Counted from the stretch's first letter, positions 1-9,267 are shown. The stretch is 64,000 nt of DNA from Phycicoccus sonneratiae (GCF_016887965.1 NZ_JAFDVD010000011.1:1-64000); one strand, 5' to 3'. Notes: generated by a model from the sequence alone, not told the origin. Program-made: numbers and translations.

Positions 1-62
1 CCCCCCCCCGGGCGGGTGCCGGGCCGGGGGGGGGCGGGGCGGCCGCCGGGCCCGCACGCCGG
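1..62. other. G/C homopolymer-rich edge, no gene seen
   Basis: This short stretch downstream of the first gene is almost pure G and C with runs of nine. I see no coding signal of its own. The runs could hold a terminator stem for the gene at 63-647, but they could equally be an assembly weak point at the window edge. Confidence 0.3.
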
Positions 63-647
63 TCAGCTGCCCGACGGGGTCGAGGACGCCGACGGGGCCG
101 GGGCGGGCGAGCAGTCCGCGCCACCGGCCGGCGGTGCCGGGGCCGCGGGGGCCTCGCCGGCCTTCGGCGCGGTCGGCGCGTCGCCGGCCTTGGGCGGGGT
201 CGGCGCCTCGCCGGCCTTGGGCGGGGTGGGCGCCTCGCCCGCCTTCGGCGGGGTGGCGGCCGGTCCACCCGCGGGCGGCGCCGGTGCGGCACACCCGCAC
301 CCGGTCGTCGGGCTCGTCCCCGACCCGCCGTCGGAGGGAGCCGTGGTCGCCCCGTCCGTCGCCCCGGAGCCGTCACCCGACGGCACGGTGACCGAGGGAG
401 CGCTCGAGCCGGTCGGGGTCGACGGGCCGTCGGCGTACGCGGCGCCCATCCACATCCCGCCGCCGAGGAGGGCGGCGGCGGCCACCCCGGCGGCGACGGT
501 GAACCGGGTGCGGGTGCGCCCCACCGGTCGCTCCGCCACCGGGGTGGCCGAGGACGGGAGGGCGGCCATCTCGTGCGTGTCCCAGCGGCGGCCGTCGGGG
601 TGCTGCGGGTCGGGGCCGGGCTGGTTGCGGTACAGGTTGTCGTCCAC
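63..647 (-). CDS. single-TM exported Pro/Ala-rich repeat protein
   Basis: A 194-residue protein with a cytoplasmic N-terminus of about 48 residues, one hydrophobic segment (about 50-70, TVAAGVAAAALLGGGMWMGA) and a long Pro/Ala/Thr/Ser-rich extracytoplasmic tail. The tail carries four near-perfect copies of a nine-residue unit of the type PPKAGEAPT (about residues 130-165), encoded by 27-bp DNA repeats. It ends with a lone Cys near the C-terminus. No catalytic domain is visible. It is divergent from a two-component regulator, with OmpR-type half-sites in the shared intergenic region, so it is a likely direct target of that regulator and may act in the envelope. Function unknown; the family was not recognised. 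Confidence 0.75.
   Translation of the reverse strand: MDDNLYRNQPGPDPQHPDGRRWDTHEMAALPSSATPVAERPVGRTRTRFTVAAGVAAAALLGGGMWMGAAYADGPSTPTGSSAPSVTVPSGDGSGATDGATTAPSDGGSGTSPTTGCGCAAPAPPAGGPAATPPKAGEAPTPPKAGEAPTPPKAGDAPTAPKAGEAPAAPAPPAGGADCSPAPAPSASSTPSGS
151..258. repeat. four 27-bp in-frame tandem repeats
   Basis: Units of about 27 bp, each containing GGCGCCTCGCCGGCCTT or a close variant, occur four times in tandem inside the gene on the minus strand. Each encodes one Pro-Lys-Ala-Gly-Glu/Asp-Ala-Pro-Thr unit. Copy-number variation between strains would be expected. Confidence 0.8.
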
Positions 648-711
648 GGGGACTCCTCGGTGCCGGGCCCACCCCGGTGGCGGGCCGTCGGGACCGAGCC
701 TGCGGACCCAT

Positions 712-767
712 CCTCAAGCCAGCCTCAAGCCGGCGGCCGGTGCGCATCCTTTGAGGAAACCTTGAGG
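712..767. promoter_or_regulatory. OmpR-type operator, two pairs of heptamers
   Basis: CCTCAAG occurs at 712-718 and 723-729 (11-bp period). The complementary motif occurs as TTTGAGG at 750-756 and CTTGAGG at 761-767 (again 11-bp period). Thus two direct-repeat pairs face each other in the divergent intergenic region. Heptamers with a 4-bp spacer are the known binding architecture of OmpR/PhoP-family dimers. The array sits 22 bp from the regulator start codon and 65 bp from the start of the divergent gene, which suggests autoregulation plus control of the exported protein. Confidence 0.7.
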
Positions 768-788
768 TCGGCGACCCAGACTGGACCC

Positions 789-1454
789 ATGGCCCCCGCC
801 CGCATCCTCCTCGTCGAGGACGACGACGCCATCCGCGAGGCCGTCGCCGTGGCGCTGCGCGACGAGGGGTACGAGGTCGCCGCCCGGCGCGACGGCGACG
901 CCCTCGAGGACCACCTCGAGGTCTTCCGCCCCGACCTCGTCGTCCTCGACTGGATGCTCCCCGGCCGCGACGGCCCGACCCTCGCCCGGGTGGTGCGCCG
1001 CTTCGGCGACGTCGGGGTCGTCATGCTCACCGCCCGCGACGAGGTGTCGTCGCGGCTGCGCGGGTTCGACTCCGGCGTCGACGACTACGTGACCAAGCCC
1101 TTCGCGATGGCCGAGCTCCTCGCCCGGCTGCGGGCGCTGCTGCGCCGGCTCGGGAGGGTCCCGTCGACCGTCGAGGTCGGTGACCTCGTCGTCGACCTCG
1201 ACGCCGCCGTCGTCACCCGGGCGGGGCACCGGGTCGAGCTGACCGCCACCGAGCTGCGGCTCCTCGGCTTCCTCGTCGAGAACCGCGGCCGGACGATGTC
1301 GACGACCCAGATCCTCACCCAGGTCTGGGGCTACGAGGACGTCGCCGAGAACCTCGTGCAGGTCCACGTCTCGGCGCTACGGAAGAAGCTCGAGGCGCAC
1401 GGTGGTCGCCTCGTCCACACCGTGCGCGGCATCGGCTACGTGGTGCGCGCGTGA
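789..1454 (+). CDS. OmpR-family response regulator
   Basis: A 221-residue regulator: receiver domain (about 1-118) with the acidic pocket D11/D12, phosphoacceptor D54 (VVLDWMLPG) and K103 (YVTKPF), then a winged-helix DNA-binding domain (about 125-220) ending in the typical HTVRGIGYVVR. It receives phosphate from the sensor kinase encoded next and should bind the heptamer pairs just upstream. The ATG at 789 is chosen because the receiver domain begins immediately; an upstream in-frame extension would be non-conserved and would cover the operator. The stop overlaps the kinase start (GTGA), so the two are translationally coupled. Confidence 0.95.
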   Translation: MAPARILLVEDDDAIREAVAVALRDEGYEVAARRDGDALEDHLEVFRPDLVVLDWMLPGRDGPTLARVVRRFGDVGVVMLTARDEVSSRLRGFDSGVDDYVTKPFAMAELLARLRALLRRLGRVPSTVEVGDLVVDLDAAVVTRAGHRVELTATELRLLGFLVENRGRTMSTTQILTQVWGYEDVAENLVQVHVSALRKKLEAHGGRLVHTVRGIGYVVRA

Positions 1455-2818
1455 GCCCCGGGGAACCCGGGCGCCTGCGCACCGGGTCGCTGCGCTGGCG
1501 GGTGACGGCCGCGGTGATGGTGCTGCTCGTCGCCCTGCTCCTCGTCCTGTCGGTCACCGTCGACCGGGTGCTGCGCTCACGCACCGAGGGCCAGCTCGAG
1601 CAGCGGCTCCTCGACCGGGTGGCGGTCGCCCAGGCCCTCGCCGACCAGGTGTCGGCGCAGGACCTCGTCGACCGCATCGGCGGCGAGGGCGTGTCGGTGC
1701 GGCTGACGACGGGCGACGGCGAGGTCCTGACGGCCGGCCCGCAGGCGGCCGCGCCGTCGCCGTCCGCCACCCCCGGGGGCCCGGCCCCGAAGCCCGGGCC
1801 GGCCGCCCCCGACCGGGTCCGGCGCAGCGGCGACGTGTACAGCGTCGAGCGCCGGCTGCCCGTCGGCGAGCTGGTGCTCACGACGGACGCCGGTGGTCTG
1901 CGCCAGACCCTCTCCCAGGTGCGGGTCGTCCTGGCGCTGTCCTCCCTCGGCGTCCTCGTCCTCGCGGCGCTGCTCGTCGGCCTCCTCACCGGCCGCCTCC
2001 TGCGACCGCTCGACACGATGACGACGACGGCCCGCTCCATCGCCGCCGGCGACCGCGGGCGGCGGCTGCGACCCGATCCCCCCGACACCGAGCTCGGACG
2101 GATGGCCGGCGCCTTCGACGACATGCTCGACGCCGTCGAGGGTGCGGAGGGCCGGGCCCGCGCCGCCGAGGCCCGGGTCCGCGACTTCGTCCTCGAGGCG
2201 GCCCACGAGCTGCGGACCCCGCTCGCCGGCGTGCAGGCCTCGGCCGAGGCGCTGCTGCTCGGGCACCCCGGCCGCGAGGAGCGGGAGCGGCTCCTCGCCG
2301 GGGTGGTGCGCGAGTCGCAGCGTGCCGGCCGGCTCGCCGACGACCTGCTGCTCATGGCCCGCATCGACCGCGGGGTCGAGCTCGAGCGCGGGCCGGTCGA
2401 CCTGCGCCTCCTCGCCGAGGACGTCGCGGCCACGGCCACCCGGCGCCCGGGCGCGGCGGTCAGCGTGGGGTCCGCGCACGGGCCGTCGGTCGTCGAGGCC
2501 GACGCCGACCGCGTGACCCAGGTGCTGACCAACCTCGTCGACAACGCCCGCCGCGCCACCGGGCCGGACGGGCGCGTGCGCCTCGAGGTCGGACCGGGCG
2601 GGCGGGTGGTCGTCGCCGACGACGGCCCGGGCGTGCCCGCCGCGGACCGCGAGCGCATCTTCGAGCGGCTCGTCCGCCTGGACGCCGCCCGCTCGCGCGA
2701 CCGCGGCGGTGCCGGCCTCGGGCTGCCGATCGCGCGCGGGCTGGCCCGGGCGCACGGCGGCGACCTGCGCCTCCTCGACACCGGCACGGGCGCGGCCTTC
2801 GAGCTGACCCTGCCCTGA
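1451..2818 (+). CDS. membrane sensor histidine kinase
   Basis: A 455-residue classical HK: TM1 about 15-37, an extracytoplasmic sensor of about 120 residues with a Pro/Ala-rich patch near 98-120, TM2 about 158-180, HAMP about 181-235, HisKA with H252 (AAHELRTPLAG), then HATPase_c with N-box (NLVDNARRA) and G-boxes (DDGPGV, GGAGLGLPIA). It autophosphorylates H252 and phosphorylates D54 of the partner regulator. The GTG start overlaps the regulator stop by 4 nt. The signal is not evident from the sensor sequence. Confidence 0.95.
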   Translation: MSPGEPGRLRTGSLRWRVTAAVMVLLVALLLVLSVTVDRVLRSRTEGQLEQRLLDRVAVAQALADQVSAQDLVDRIGGEGVSVRLTTGDGEVLTAGPQAAAPSPSATPGGPAPKPGPAAPDRVRRSGDVYSVERRLPVGELVLTTDAGGLRQTLSQVRVVLALSSLGVLVLAALLVGLLTGRLLRPLDTMTTTARSIAAGDRGRRLRPDPPDTELGRMAGAFDDMLDAVEGAEGRARAAEARVRDFVLEAAHELRTPLAGVQASAEALLLGHPGREERERLLAGVVRESQRAGRLADDLLLMARIDRGVELERGPVDLRLLAEDVAATATRRPGAAVSVGSAHGPSVVEADADRVTQVLTNLVDNARRATGPDGRVRLEVGPGGRVVVADDGPGVPAADRERIFERLVRLDAARSRDRGGAGLGLPIARGLARAHGGDLRLLDTGTGAAFELTLP

Positions 2819-2837
2819 GGCGGCCGCGCGCCCGGCG

Positions 2838-3461
2838 TCAGCCGCTCGCGCCCGCCCCGCGGACGAAGGCGGTGACGGCGTCGGCGACCATCTGCACGGC
2901 GATCGCCGAGAGCAGCAGGCCGGCGATCCGGGTGAGCAGGACGATGCCGCTGTCCTTGAGGAGCCGCGCCAGCGGGAGCGCGAACCGGAAGACGAGGAAG
3001 ACGAGGAACAGCGCCGCGACGAGGGCCAGCCCGACGGCGAGCAGGCCGCCGGACCCGTCGGCGCCCTGCACGGCGAGCATCGTCGCGACGATGGCACCGG
3101 GCCCGGCGAGGAGCGGCGTCCCGAGCGGGACGAGGGCCACGTTCACTCCGGCGTCGGCGTGCTGCTCGGACTCGGCGCCGGTGAGCAGCTGGAGCGCGAC
3201 GATGAGCAGCAGCAGCCCGCCGGACGCCTGGAGGGCCGGCAGCGAGATGTGCAGGTAGTCGAGGATGCGCTGGCCGAAGACCGCGAACGACGCGATGACC
3301 CCGAGCGCGACGAGGCTCGCCCGGCGGGCTGCCGCCACCTTCTGCTTCGGCGTCAGCGGACCGGTGAGGGCCAGGAAGATCGGGATCGCCCCGGGCGGGT
3401 CGAGGATGACGACGAGCGTGACGAACGTCGTCGTGAACGCGGAGAGGTCGAACCAGCTCAC
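2838..3461 (-). CDS. MarC/UPF0056 family integral membrane protein
   Basis: A 207-residue protein with about six TM segments. It carries the family's N-terminal LDPPGAIPIFLALT and the central PLGTPLLAGPGAI signatures. MarC proteins are inner-membrane proteins, often called putative NAAT transporters, with no settled function. The GTG start at 3461 overlaps the stop of the upstream PHP gene (GTGA) and gives the standard N-terminus MSWFDLSAF; longer readings run through the PHP gene in the wrong frame. Length is normal for the family. Convergent with the histidine kinase, 19 bp apart. Confidence 0.9.
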   Translation of the reverse strand: MSWFDLSAFTTTFVTLVVILDPPGAIPIFLALTGPLTPKQKVAAARRASLVALGVIASFAVFGQRILDYLHISLPALQASGGLLLLIVALQLLTGAESEQHADAGVNVALVPLGTPLLAGPGAIVATMLAVQGADGSGGLLAVGLALVAALFLVFLVFRFALPLARLLKDSGIVLLTRIAGLLLSAIAVQMVADAVTAFVRGAGASG

Positions 3462-4303
3462 GCCCGGACCACCTCCGCGCCCGTGGCCGAGGCCTCGATG
3501 CGTTCGAGCACGTCGGGGTCGGTCGTGTTCTCGCCCAAGCGGTTCCGCTTGCCCTCGCCGTGGTAGTCGCTCGACCCCGTGACGAACAGGCCGAGCCGGG
3601 CCGCGAGGTCGGTGAGGTGCGTGACGTCGTGCGGCTCGTGGTCGCGGTGGTGCACCTCGAGGCCGGCGAGCCCGGCGGCGGCCAGCTCCTCGATGAGCGC
3701 GTCGCCCACCGTGCCGGTGCGCGTGCGCGAGGACGGGTGGGCGACGACGGGCACTCCCCCGGCGGCGCGGACGACCTCGACCGCGCGCACGGGGTCGGGT
3801 GCGTAGTGGGAGACGTAGAACGGGCTGTCGTCGGACAGCCAGCGGGCGAAGGCCTCGTCGCGGTGCGTCACGACGCCCGCCCGCACGAGCGCGTCGGCGA
3901 TGTGCGGCCGGCCGGGCGTGGCCCCCTCGTCGACCTCGGCGCGGACCGCCTCGACCGTGACCGGGATGCCGGCGGCGGCCATCCTCCCCACCATCCGGTC
4001 GAGCCGGGAGTCGCGGCTGTCGCGGGCCTGCTCGAGCTCGGCGACGAGGTCCGGGTGGCTCGGGTCGGGCAGGTACGCGAGGAGGTGGAGCGAGCGGCCG
4101 CGGCGCCCGCAGGAGACCTCGATGCCCGGCACGAGCGCGACACCCGCGCGCCGGGCCGCCTCGGTGGCCTCGGCCCAGCCGAGCGTCGTGTCGTGGTCGG
4201 TGATCGCGACGACGCCCAGACCCGCCGCGGCGGCGGAGGCGACGAGGTCCGCGGGGGACTCCGTGCCGTCGCTCGCGGTGGAGTGGGCGTGCAGGTCGAT
4301 CAC
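3458..4303 (-). CDS. PHP-domain phosphoesterase
   Basis: A 281-residue metal-dependent PHP protein. It begins MIDLHAHSTASDG (HxH metal ligands), followed by AITDHDT near residue 40, a central insertion, and a C-terminal VTGSSDYHG ligand motif around 255. Relatives act on nucleotides or RNA 5' ends (RNase AM/YciV type), but the substrate here cannot be read from sequence. It is the first gene of a two-gene operon, overlapping marC by 4 nt. The ATG start fits the conserved motif at the very N-terminus. Confidence 0.9.
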   Translation of the reverse strand: MIDLHAHSTASDGTESPADLVASAAAAGLGVVAITDHDTTLGWAEATEAARRAGVALVPGIEVSCGRRGRSLHLLAYLPDPSHPDLVAELEQARDSRDSRLDRMVGRMAAAGIPVTVEAVRAEVDEGATPGRPHIADALVRAGVVTHRDEAFARWLSDDSPFYVSHYAPDPVRAVEVVRAAGGVPVVAHPSSRTRTGTVGDALIEELAAAGLAGLEVHHRDHEPHDVTHLTDLAARLGLFVTGSSDYHGEGKRNRLGENTTDPDVLERIEASATGAEVVRA

Positions 4304-4343
4304 CCGCAGATGCTACCGGCGTGCGGAGAGGGGGCCGACCGAG

Positions 4344-4370
4344 GCAACCTTTCCCCGGGTACCCCCGTAG
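4344..4370 (+). promoter_or_regulatory. ECF-type promoter of the SigE-family gene
   Basis: GCAACC at 4344-4349, then a 16-bp spacer, then CGTAG at 4366-4370. This matches the form of ECF promoters (AAC-containing -35, CGT-containing -10). It lies 31 bp before the start codon at 4401, preceded by a GGAGGG ribosome site, so autoregulation is likely. Confidence 0.5.
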
Positions 4371-4400
4371 AGAGGGTGTGACCGAGCACCTGGAGGGACC

Positions 4401-4907
4401 ATGACCACACGGGTGAGGGCCGAGCGCGACGCCGCGTTCACGGCCTTCGTCGAGCAGGCGTCGCCGTCGCTGCTGCGCACGGCCTGGCTGCTCACCGGCG
4501 ACCACCACGCGGCCCACGAGCTCGTGCAGGCCGCCCTCGTCAAGACCTACGTCGTCTGGCCGCGGGTGCGTCCGGAGGGGGCGCTCGCGTACGCGCGCAA
4601 GATCCTCGTCAACGAGCGGACCGATGCCTGGCGCCGCCGCCGCGGCGAGGTGGTCGTCGGGGAGGTGCCGGAGGCGGGCGTCGCCCCGTCGTCCACGAGC
4701 GAGGACCGCGACCTCGTCGTCCGGCTGCTCGCCGGCCTCCCGGACCAGCAGCGGCGCGTCGTCGTCCTGCGCTACTACACCGACCTCAGCGAGCAGGCCG
4801 TCGCCGACCTGCTCGACATCTCGCTCGGCTCCGTGAAGTCCGCCGCCTCGCGCGGGCTCGCCGCCCTGCGCACCCAGCTCGCCACGACCGACGGGAGTAC
4901 CCGATGA
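4401..4907 (+). CDS. SigE-family RNA polymerase sigma factor
   Basis: A 168-residue ECF-class sigma factor. Region 2 spans about 10-80 (FVEQASPSLLRTAWLLTGDHHAAHELVQAAL, then ALAYARKILVNERTDAWRRRR); region 4 spans about 105-160 (LPDQQRRVVVLRYYTDLSEQAVADLLDISLGSVKS). The spacing and the text of region 2 are those of the actinobacterial sigma-E family, distinct from the true sigE at 46873. The ATG has GGAGGG 7 nt upstream. It overlaps the next gene by 4 nt (ATGA), and that gene probably encodes its membrane regulator. Confidence 0.93.
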   Translation: MTTRVRAERDAAFTAFVEQASPSLLRTAWLLTGDHHAAHELVQAALVKTYVVWPRVRPEGALAYARKILVNERTDAWRRRRGEVVVGEVPEAGVAPSSTSEDRDLVVRLLAGLPDQQRRVVVLRYYTDLSEQAVADLLDISLGSVKSAASRGLAALRTQLATTDGSTR

Positions 4908-5971
4908 GCCACGACGTCTTCGAGGACGAGCTGCGTGCTCGCCTGCTCGGCGCCACCGAGGCCGAGGCCCCGGCCTTCCACGACATCGACACCGCGGAGG
5001 TGCTCGGCACCGGCCGGCGCATCGTGCGGCGGCGGCGGATGGCCGCCGTCGGCGGGACGCTGGCCGCCGTGACCGTCCTCGGCGCGGGTTCCTGGGCCGT
5101 GCTGGACGGCACGACGAACCGCGCCGCCGACGAGATCCCGGCCACGCGCAGCAGCGGCCCGCAGGTCGCCCCCGACGTCGTGTCGGTCTCCCTGCCGGCC
5201 GGCGACGGGGGCGCGGTCCCGGTCTACACGGTCCACCTCGAGCGCAGGACGGGCCGGGTCACCGTCGCCTCGGTCTCCGCAGCCGGGACGGCCACCGACC
5301 TCGGTGACGTCGGCCGGGTGCCGGCCGACCGGCCGTCGGCCGTCTACGCCACGGTCTCGCACGACCCCTTCGTCGCCGTCGGGGTCGTCCCCGCCGACGC
5401 CGAGCAGCTGATGCCCCGCTTCACCGGGGGCGACCTCGGCGGGGTGAGCACCGAGGAGGGCGCACTCCCGACGACGACGTGGAAGGCCTTCCTCGTCCAC
5501 TCGGAGAAGTCACCCGCGGACGCCGACCTCACGGGGCTCGACTGGGCCGGTGGCGGACGGGTCTTCGACGAGGGTGGGCGCCAGCTGCCGAGTGCCGGCC
5601 TCGGGGACCGGACGGTGTACCTCGACACCGCGGGCGGCGAGGTCGGCGTGGTCACGGCGGACGGCAGCGCCCGGTCGCCGTTGTCCTCGACGCCGGCCGG
5701 CGATCCCCCGCACGTCACGACGGCCGTGAAGCAGGACGGCAGGCCGACCGTCACGACGACCGCCCTCGTGCTGCCGATCGACGCGCAGGACGTCCTCGTC
5801 GAGGCCGCCCCGGGTGCCACCCTGCGCTCGAGCGACACCGCACCGCTGTTCGACGGGGCGGGCCTGGCGGTGGTGGCCGTGGTCGAGGGGCCGGACTCGG
5901 CCGTCCCGGCGGTGGCGCGGGTGCGCTGGACCGTCGACGGTGCGGCACGGGACTGGACGCCGAGCGGATGA
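4904..5971 (+). CDS. one-TM partner of the sigma factor (putative anti-sigma)
   Basis: A 355-residue protein with an N-terminal cytoplasmic part of about 45 residues ending in RRIVRRRR, one TM (about 47-68) and a long extracytoplasmic region rich in beta-type sequence. It has no zinc-binding anti-sigma motif. Its position immediately after and overlapping the sigma gene, and its topology, suggest a membrane regulator of that factor; similar proteins accompany SigE-family genes in other actinobacteria. Function is inferred from context only. Convergent with the MaoC gene, 15 bp apart. Confidence 0.75.
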   Translation: MSHDVFEDELRARLLGATEAEAPAFHDIDTAEVLGTGRRIVRRRRMAAVGGTLAAVTVLGAGSWAVLDGTTNRAADEIPATRSSGPQVAPDVVSVSLPAGDGGAVPVYTVHLERRTGRVTVASVSAAGTATDLGDVGRVPADRPSAVYATVSHDPFVAVGVVPADAEQLMPRFTGGDLGGVSTEEGALPTTTWKAFLVHSEKSPADADLTGLDWAGGGRVFDEGGRQLPSAGLGDRTVYLDTAGGEVGVVTADGSARSPLSSTPAGDPPHVTTAVKQDGRPTVTTTALVLPIDAQDVLVEAAPGATLRSSDTAPLFDGAGLAVVAVVEGPDSAVPAVARVRWTVDGAARDWTPSG

Positions 5972-5986
5972 GACGGTCGCGGGACG

Positions 5987-6529
5987 TCAGTCCTGCGTGG
6001 TGGCCGCCGGACCAGCCCAGTTCCGGTCCGGCTGCGGCGCGGGGCGGCCGGGCTGCTCGCCGCCACGGGCCTCGAGGTAGTTCTCCTTGGGCACCATGAC
6101 CTTGCGGCGGAAGATGCAGACGACCGTGCCGTCCTGGTTGTAGCCGATCGTCTCGACGTGGACGACGCCGCGGTCGTCCTTGCTCGTGCTCTCCCACTTG
6201 TCGAGCACGGTCGTCTCGCCGTAGAGGGTGTCGCCGTGGAAGGTCGGCGCGACGTGGCGCAGGCTCTCGATCTCGAGGTTGGCGATCGCCTTGCCGCTGA
6301 CGTCCGGGACGCTCATCCCGAGGAGGATCGAGTACACGTAGTTGCCGACGACGACGTTCTTCCCGAACTGCGTCGTCTCCTCGGCGTAGTGGGAGTCGAG
6401 GTGCAGCGGGTGGTGGTTCATCGTCAGGAGGCAGAACAGGTGGTCGTCGTACTCGGTGACCGTCTTGCCGGGCCAGTGCTTGTAGGTGGCACCGACCTCG
6501 AACTCCTCGTAGCTGCGGCCGAACTGCAC
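5987..6529 (-). CDS. MaoC-family (hot-dog) acyl-CoA hydratase
   Basis: A 180-residue MaoC-like protein. YEEFEVGATYKHWPGKTVTEYDDHLF and the hydratase-type NHHPLHLDSHYAE (about 38-50, Asp/His catalytic area) are clear, followed by GKNVVVGNYVYSILLGM. The family hydrates enoyl-CoA-type double bonds; related proteins in Streptomyces sit with CitE-like lyase, acyl-CoA dehydrogenase and crotonyl-CoA reductase genes. The GTG at 6529 is preferred because GGAGGAGA lies 7 nt upstream; an ATG ten codons earlier (6559) lacks such a site and adds a non-conserved MAGPTTGGDD. Confidence 0.88.
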   Translation of the reverse strand: MQFGRSYEEFEVGATYKHWPGKTVTEYDDHLFCLLTMNHHPLHLDSHYAEETTQFGKNVVVGNYVYSILLGMSVPDVSGKAIANLEIESLRHVAPTFHGDTLYGETTVLDKWESTSKDDRGVVHVETIGYNQDGTVVCIFRRKVMVPKENYLEARGGEQPGRPAPQPDRNWAGPAATTQD

Positions 6530-6625
6530 GTCGTCTCCTCCGGTCGTGGGTCCGGCCATCCTCCCGTGCGGCGTCCGGCCGTGGCAGCCCCCGGCTGCGT
6601 GCCCTTCCCCACACCCGCGCGGGCC

Positions 6626-6684
6626 GGACGGGGTTGTCGGCTCAGGACGCGGACACGACCCCGCCCGGTGCCGACAACCCCGCC
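6626..6684. repeat. inverted repeat at the 3' border of the AbiEi/DUF559-type gene
   Basis: GGACGGGGTTGTCGGC lies at 6626-6641, directly abutting the stop codon, and its inverse GCCGACAACCCCG lies at 6670-6682 inside the last codons. The arms match over 13 bases around a 28-nt loop. The same motif recurs upstream of the gene at 7640-7698. Confidence 0.8.
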
Positions 6685-7580
6685 ATCGCCCGGCGGATGC
6701 GCACCACGACGCGCTCCGGGTGGTCGAGGTCGGCCCAGGTGACCCGGACGACGACGTAGCCGAGCGCCCGCAACCGATCCTCACGGCGCTTCTCGGCGAC
6801 CAGCGCGCCGCGACCGTCCGCGCCCGCGTACTTGACGGCGACGTCGAACTCGACGACGACCCGCTCTCCGACGAGCAGGTCGACGCGGGCGACGAGCCCC
6901 ACCTCGTCCGCGATCGGCACCTGCGCCCGGACCTCGAAGCCGGCGTCGACGAGGAACAGGCGGGTCAGGCTCTCGCCAGGCGACTCCGACAAGGCGCTGC
7001 ACCGCGCGAGGACCGACTGCGCCCGCTGCTGCTGCATCGGCCGACGCGCCAGGCCCAGGAGCACCTCGCCCACCTCCTCGCGCGACACGCGGCCCTCGTG
7101 CAGCGCCGCGTCCACCGGGACGAGCGCGGCCCGGACCCCGGAGCGCAGCGTGACCTGTGCGAGCGCGACGGCCAGCGGCACGCACCGGTAGCCGTCGGCC
7201 ACCACGTGGTCGGCGGTCGCGCGCGGGTGCATCCGCAGGCCACCCGCGGTCCGGGTGCGCTCGACGTCGGCGAGCACGTCGACGACGTCGAGCGGCACGC
7301 CGACGAGCGGGAGTCCGTGGAGCGCCGGCGCCGACCGGTGCGATGCGACGTCGCCGCGCCGCGTCCGGAGGACCGCCCGGGTCCGCAGCGCGAGCCGCTC
7401 CTCGGGCCCGGCGGCATCCCACGCCTCCCCGAGCACGTAGGCGTCCCGACGCACGCGCACGAGCTCGCCCGACCGGCGACCGCGACGCAGGGTCGTCTCG
7501 TCGACGCCGAGGACGCCGGCCTCGCCACTCGTGAACACCGCGCCGCGCCCGAGCGCGAATGCCGTCAGCCGACCGTCCAT
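6642..7580 (-). CDS. AbiEi-like winged-helix protein with DUF559 nuclease-fold C-terminus
   Basis: A 312-residue protein. The N-terminal third resembles the AbiEi-type DNA-binding region (FTSGEAGVLGVDETTLRRGRRSGELVRVRRDAYVL, about 15-50). The C-terminal part (about 205-312) has the DUF559/Vsr-like arrangement: GESLTRLFLVDAGF, RVDLLV, VVVEFDVAVKY, EKRREDRLRALGYVVVRVTWADL. The Asp, Glu and Lys positions expected of a PD-(D/E)XK fold are present, though EFDVAVKY replaces the common EFDG-x-x-KY. It stands alone, with no partner toxin gene, and is bordered at both ends by copies of one inverted-repeat motif. Role unknown; nuclease activity is inference. The ATG at 7580 has no strong ribosome site. 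Confidence 0.82.
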   Translation of the reverse strand: MDGRLTAFALGRGAVFTSGEAGVLGVDETTLRRGRRSGELVRVRRDAYVLGEAWDAAGPEERLALRTRAVLRTRRGDVASHRSAPALHGLPLVGVPLDVVDVLADVERTRTAGGLRMHPRATADHVVADGYRCVPLAVALAQVTLRSGVRAALVPVDAALHEGRVSREEVGEVLLGLARRPMQQQRAQSVLARCSALSESPGESLTRLFLVDAGFEVRAQVPIADEVGLVARVDLLVGERVVVEFDVAVKYAGADGRGALVAEKRREDRLRALGYVVVRVTWADLDHPERVVVRIRRAMAGLSAPGGVVSAS

Positions 7581-7617
7581 CGGGTGATCGTCGCGGAGTC
7601 GGGCCGGCCGGCCGTGA

Positions 7618-7698
7618 GGTTCTCCACAGGCGCGGGCCAGGACGGGGTTGTCGGCGGCGGACGCGCAGACAACCCCGTCCCGCGCCGACAACCCCGTC
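7618..7698. repeat. three motif copies and a perfect hairpin at the 5' border
   Basis: GGACGGGGTTGTC (7640-7652) and GACAACCCCGTCC (7668-7680) form a perfect 13-bp inverted repeat with a 15-nt loop. A third copy, GCCGACAACCCCGTC, follows at 7684-7698. With the two copies at 6626-6682 this makes five copies framing one gene. A near DnaA-box, TTCTCCACA (7620-7628), lies just inside. Confidence 0.8.
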
Positions 7699-7745
7699 GG
7701 CGGGCGGCGGTGCGGCGCAGGCAGCCGGAGTCCTAGGGTCGGGGC

Positions 7746-9257
<1,512 letters not shown>

Positions 9258-9267
9258 GCGGCTCGGC

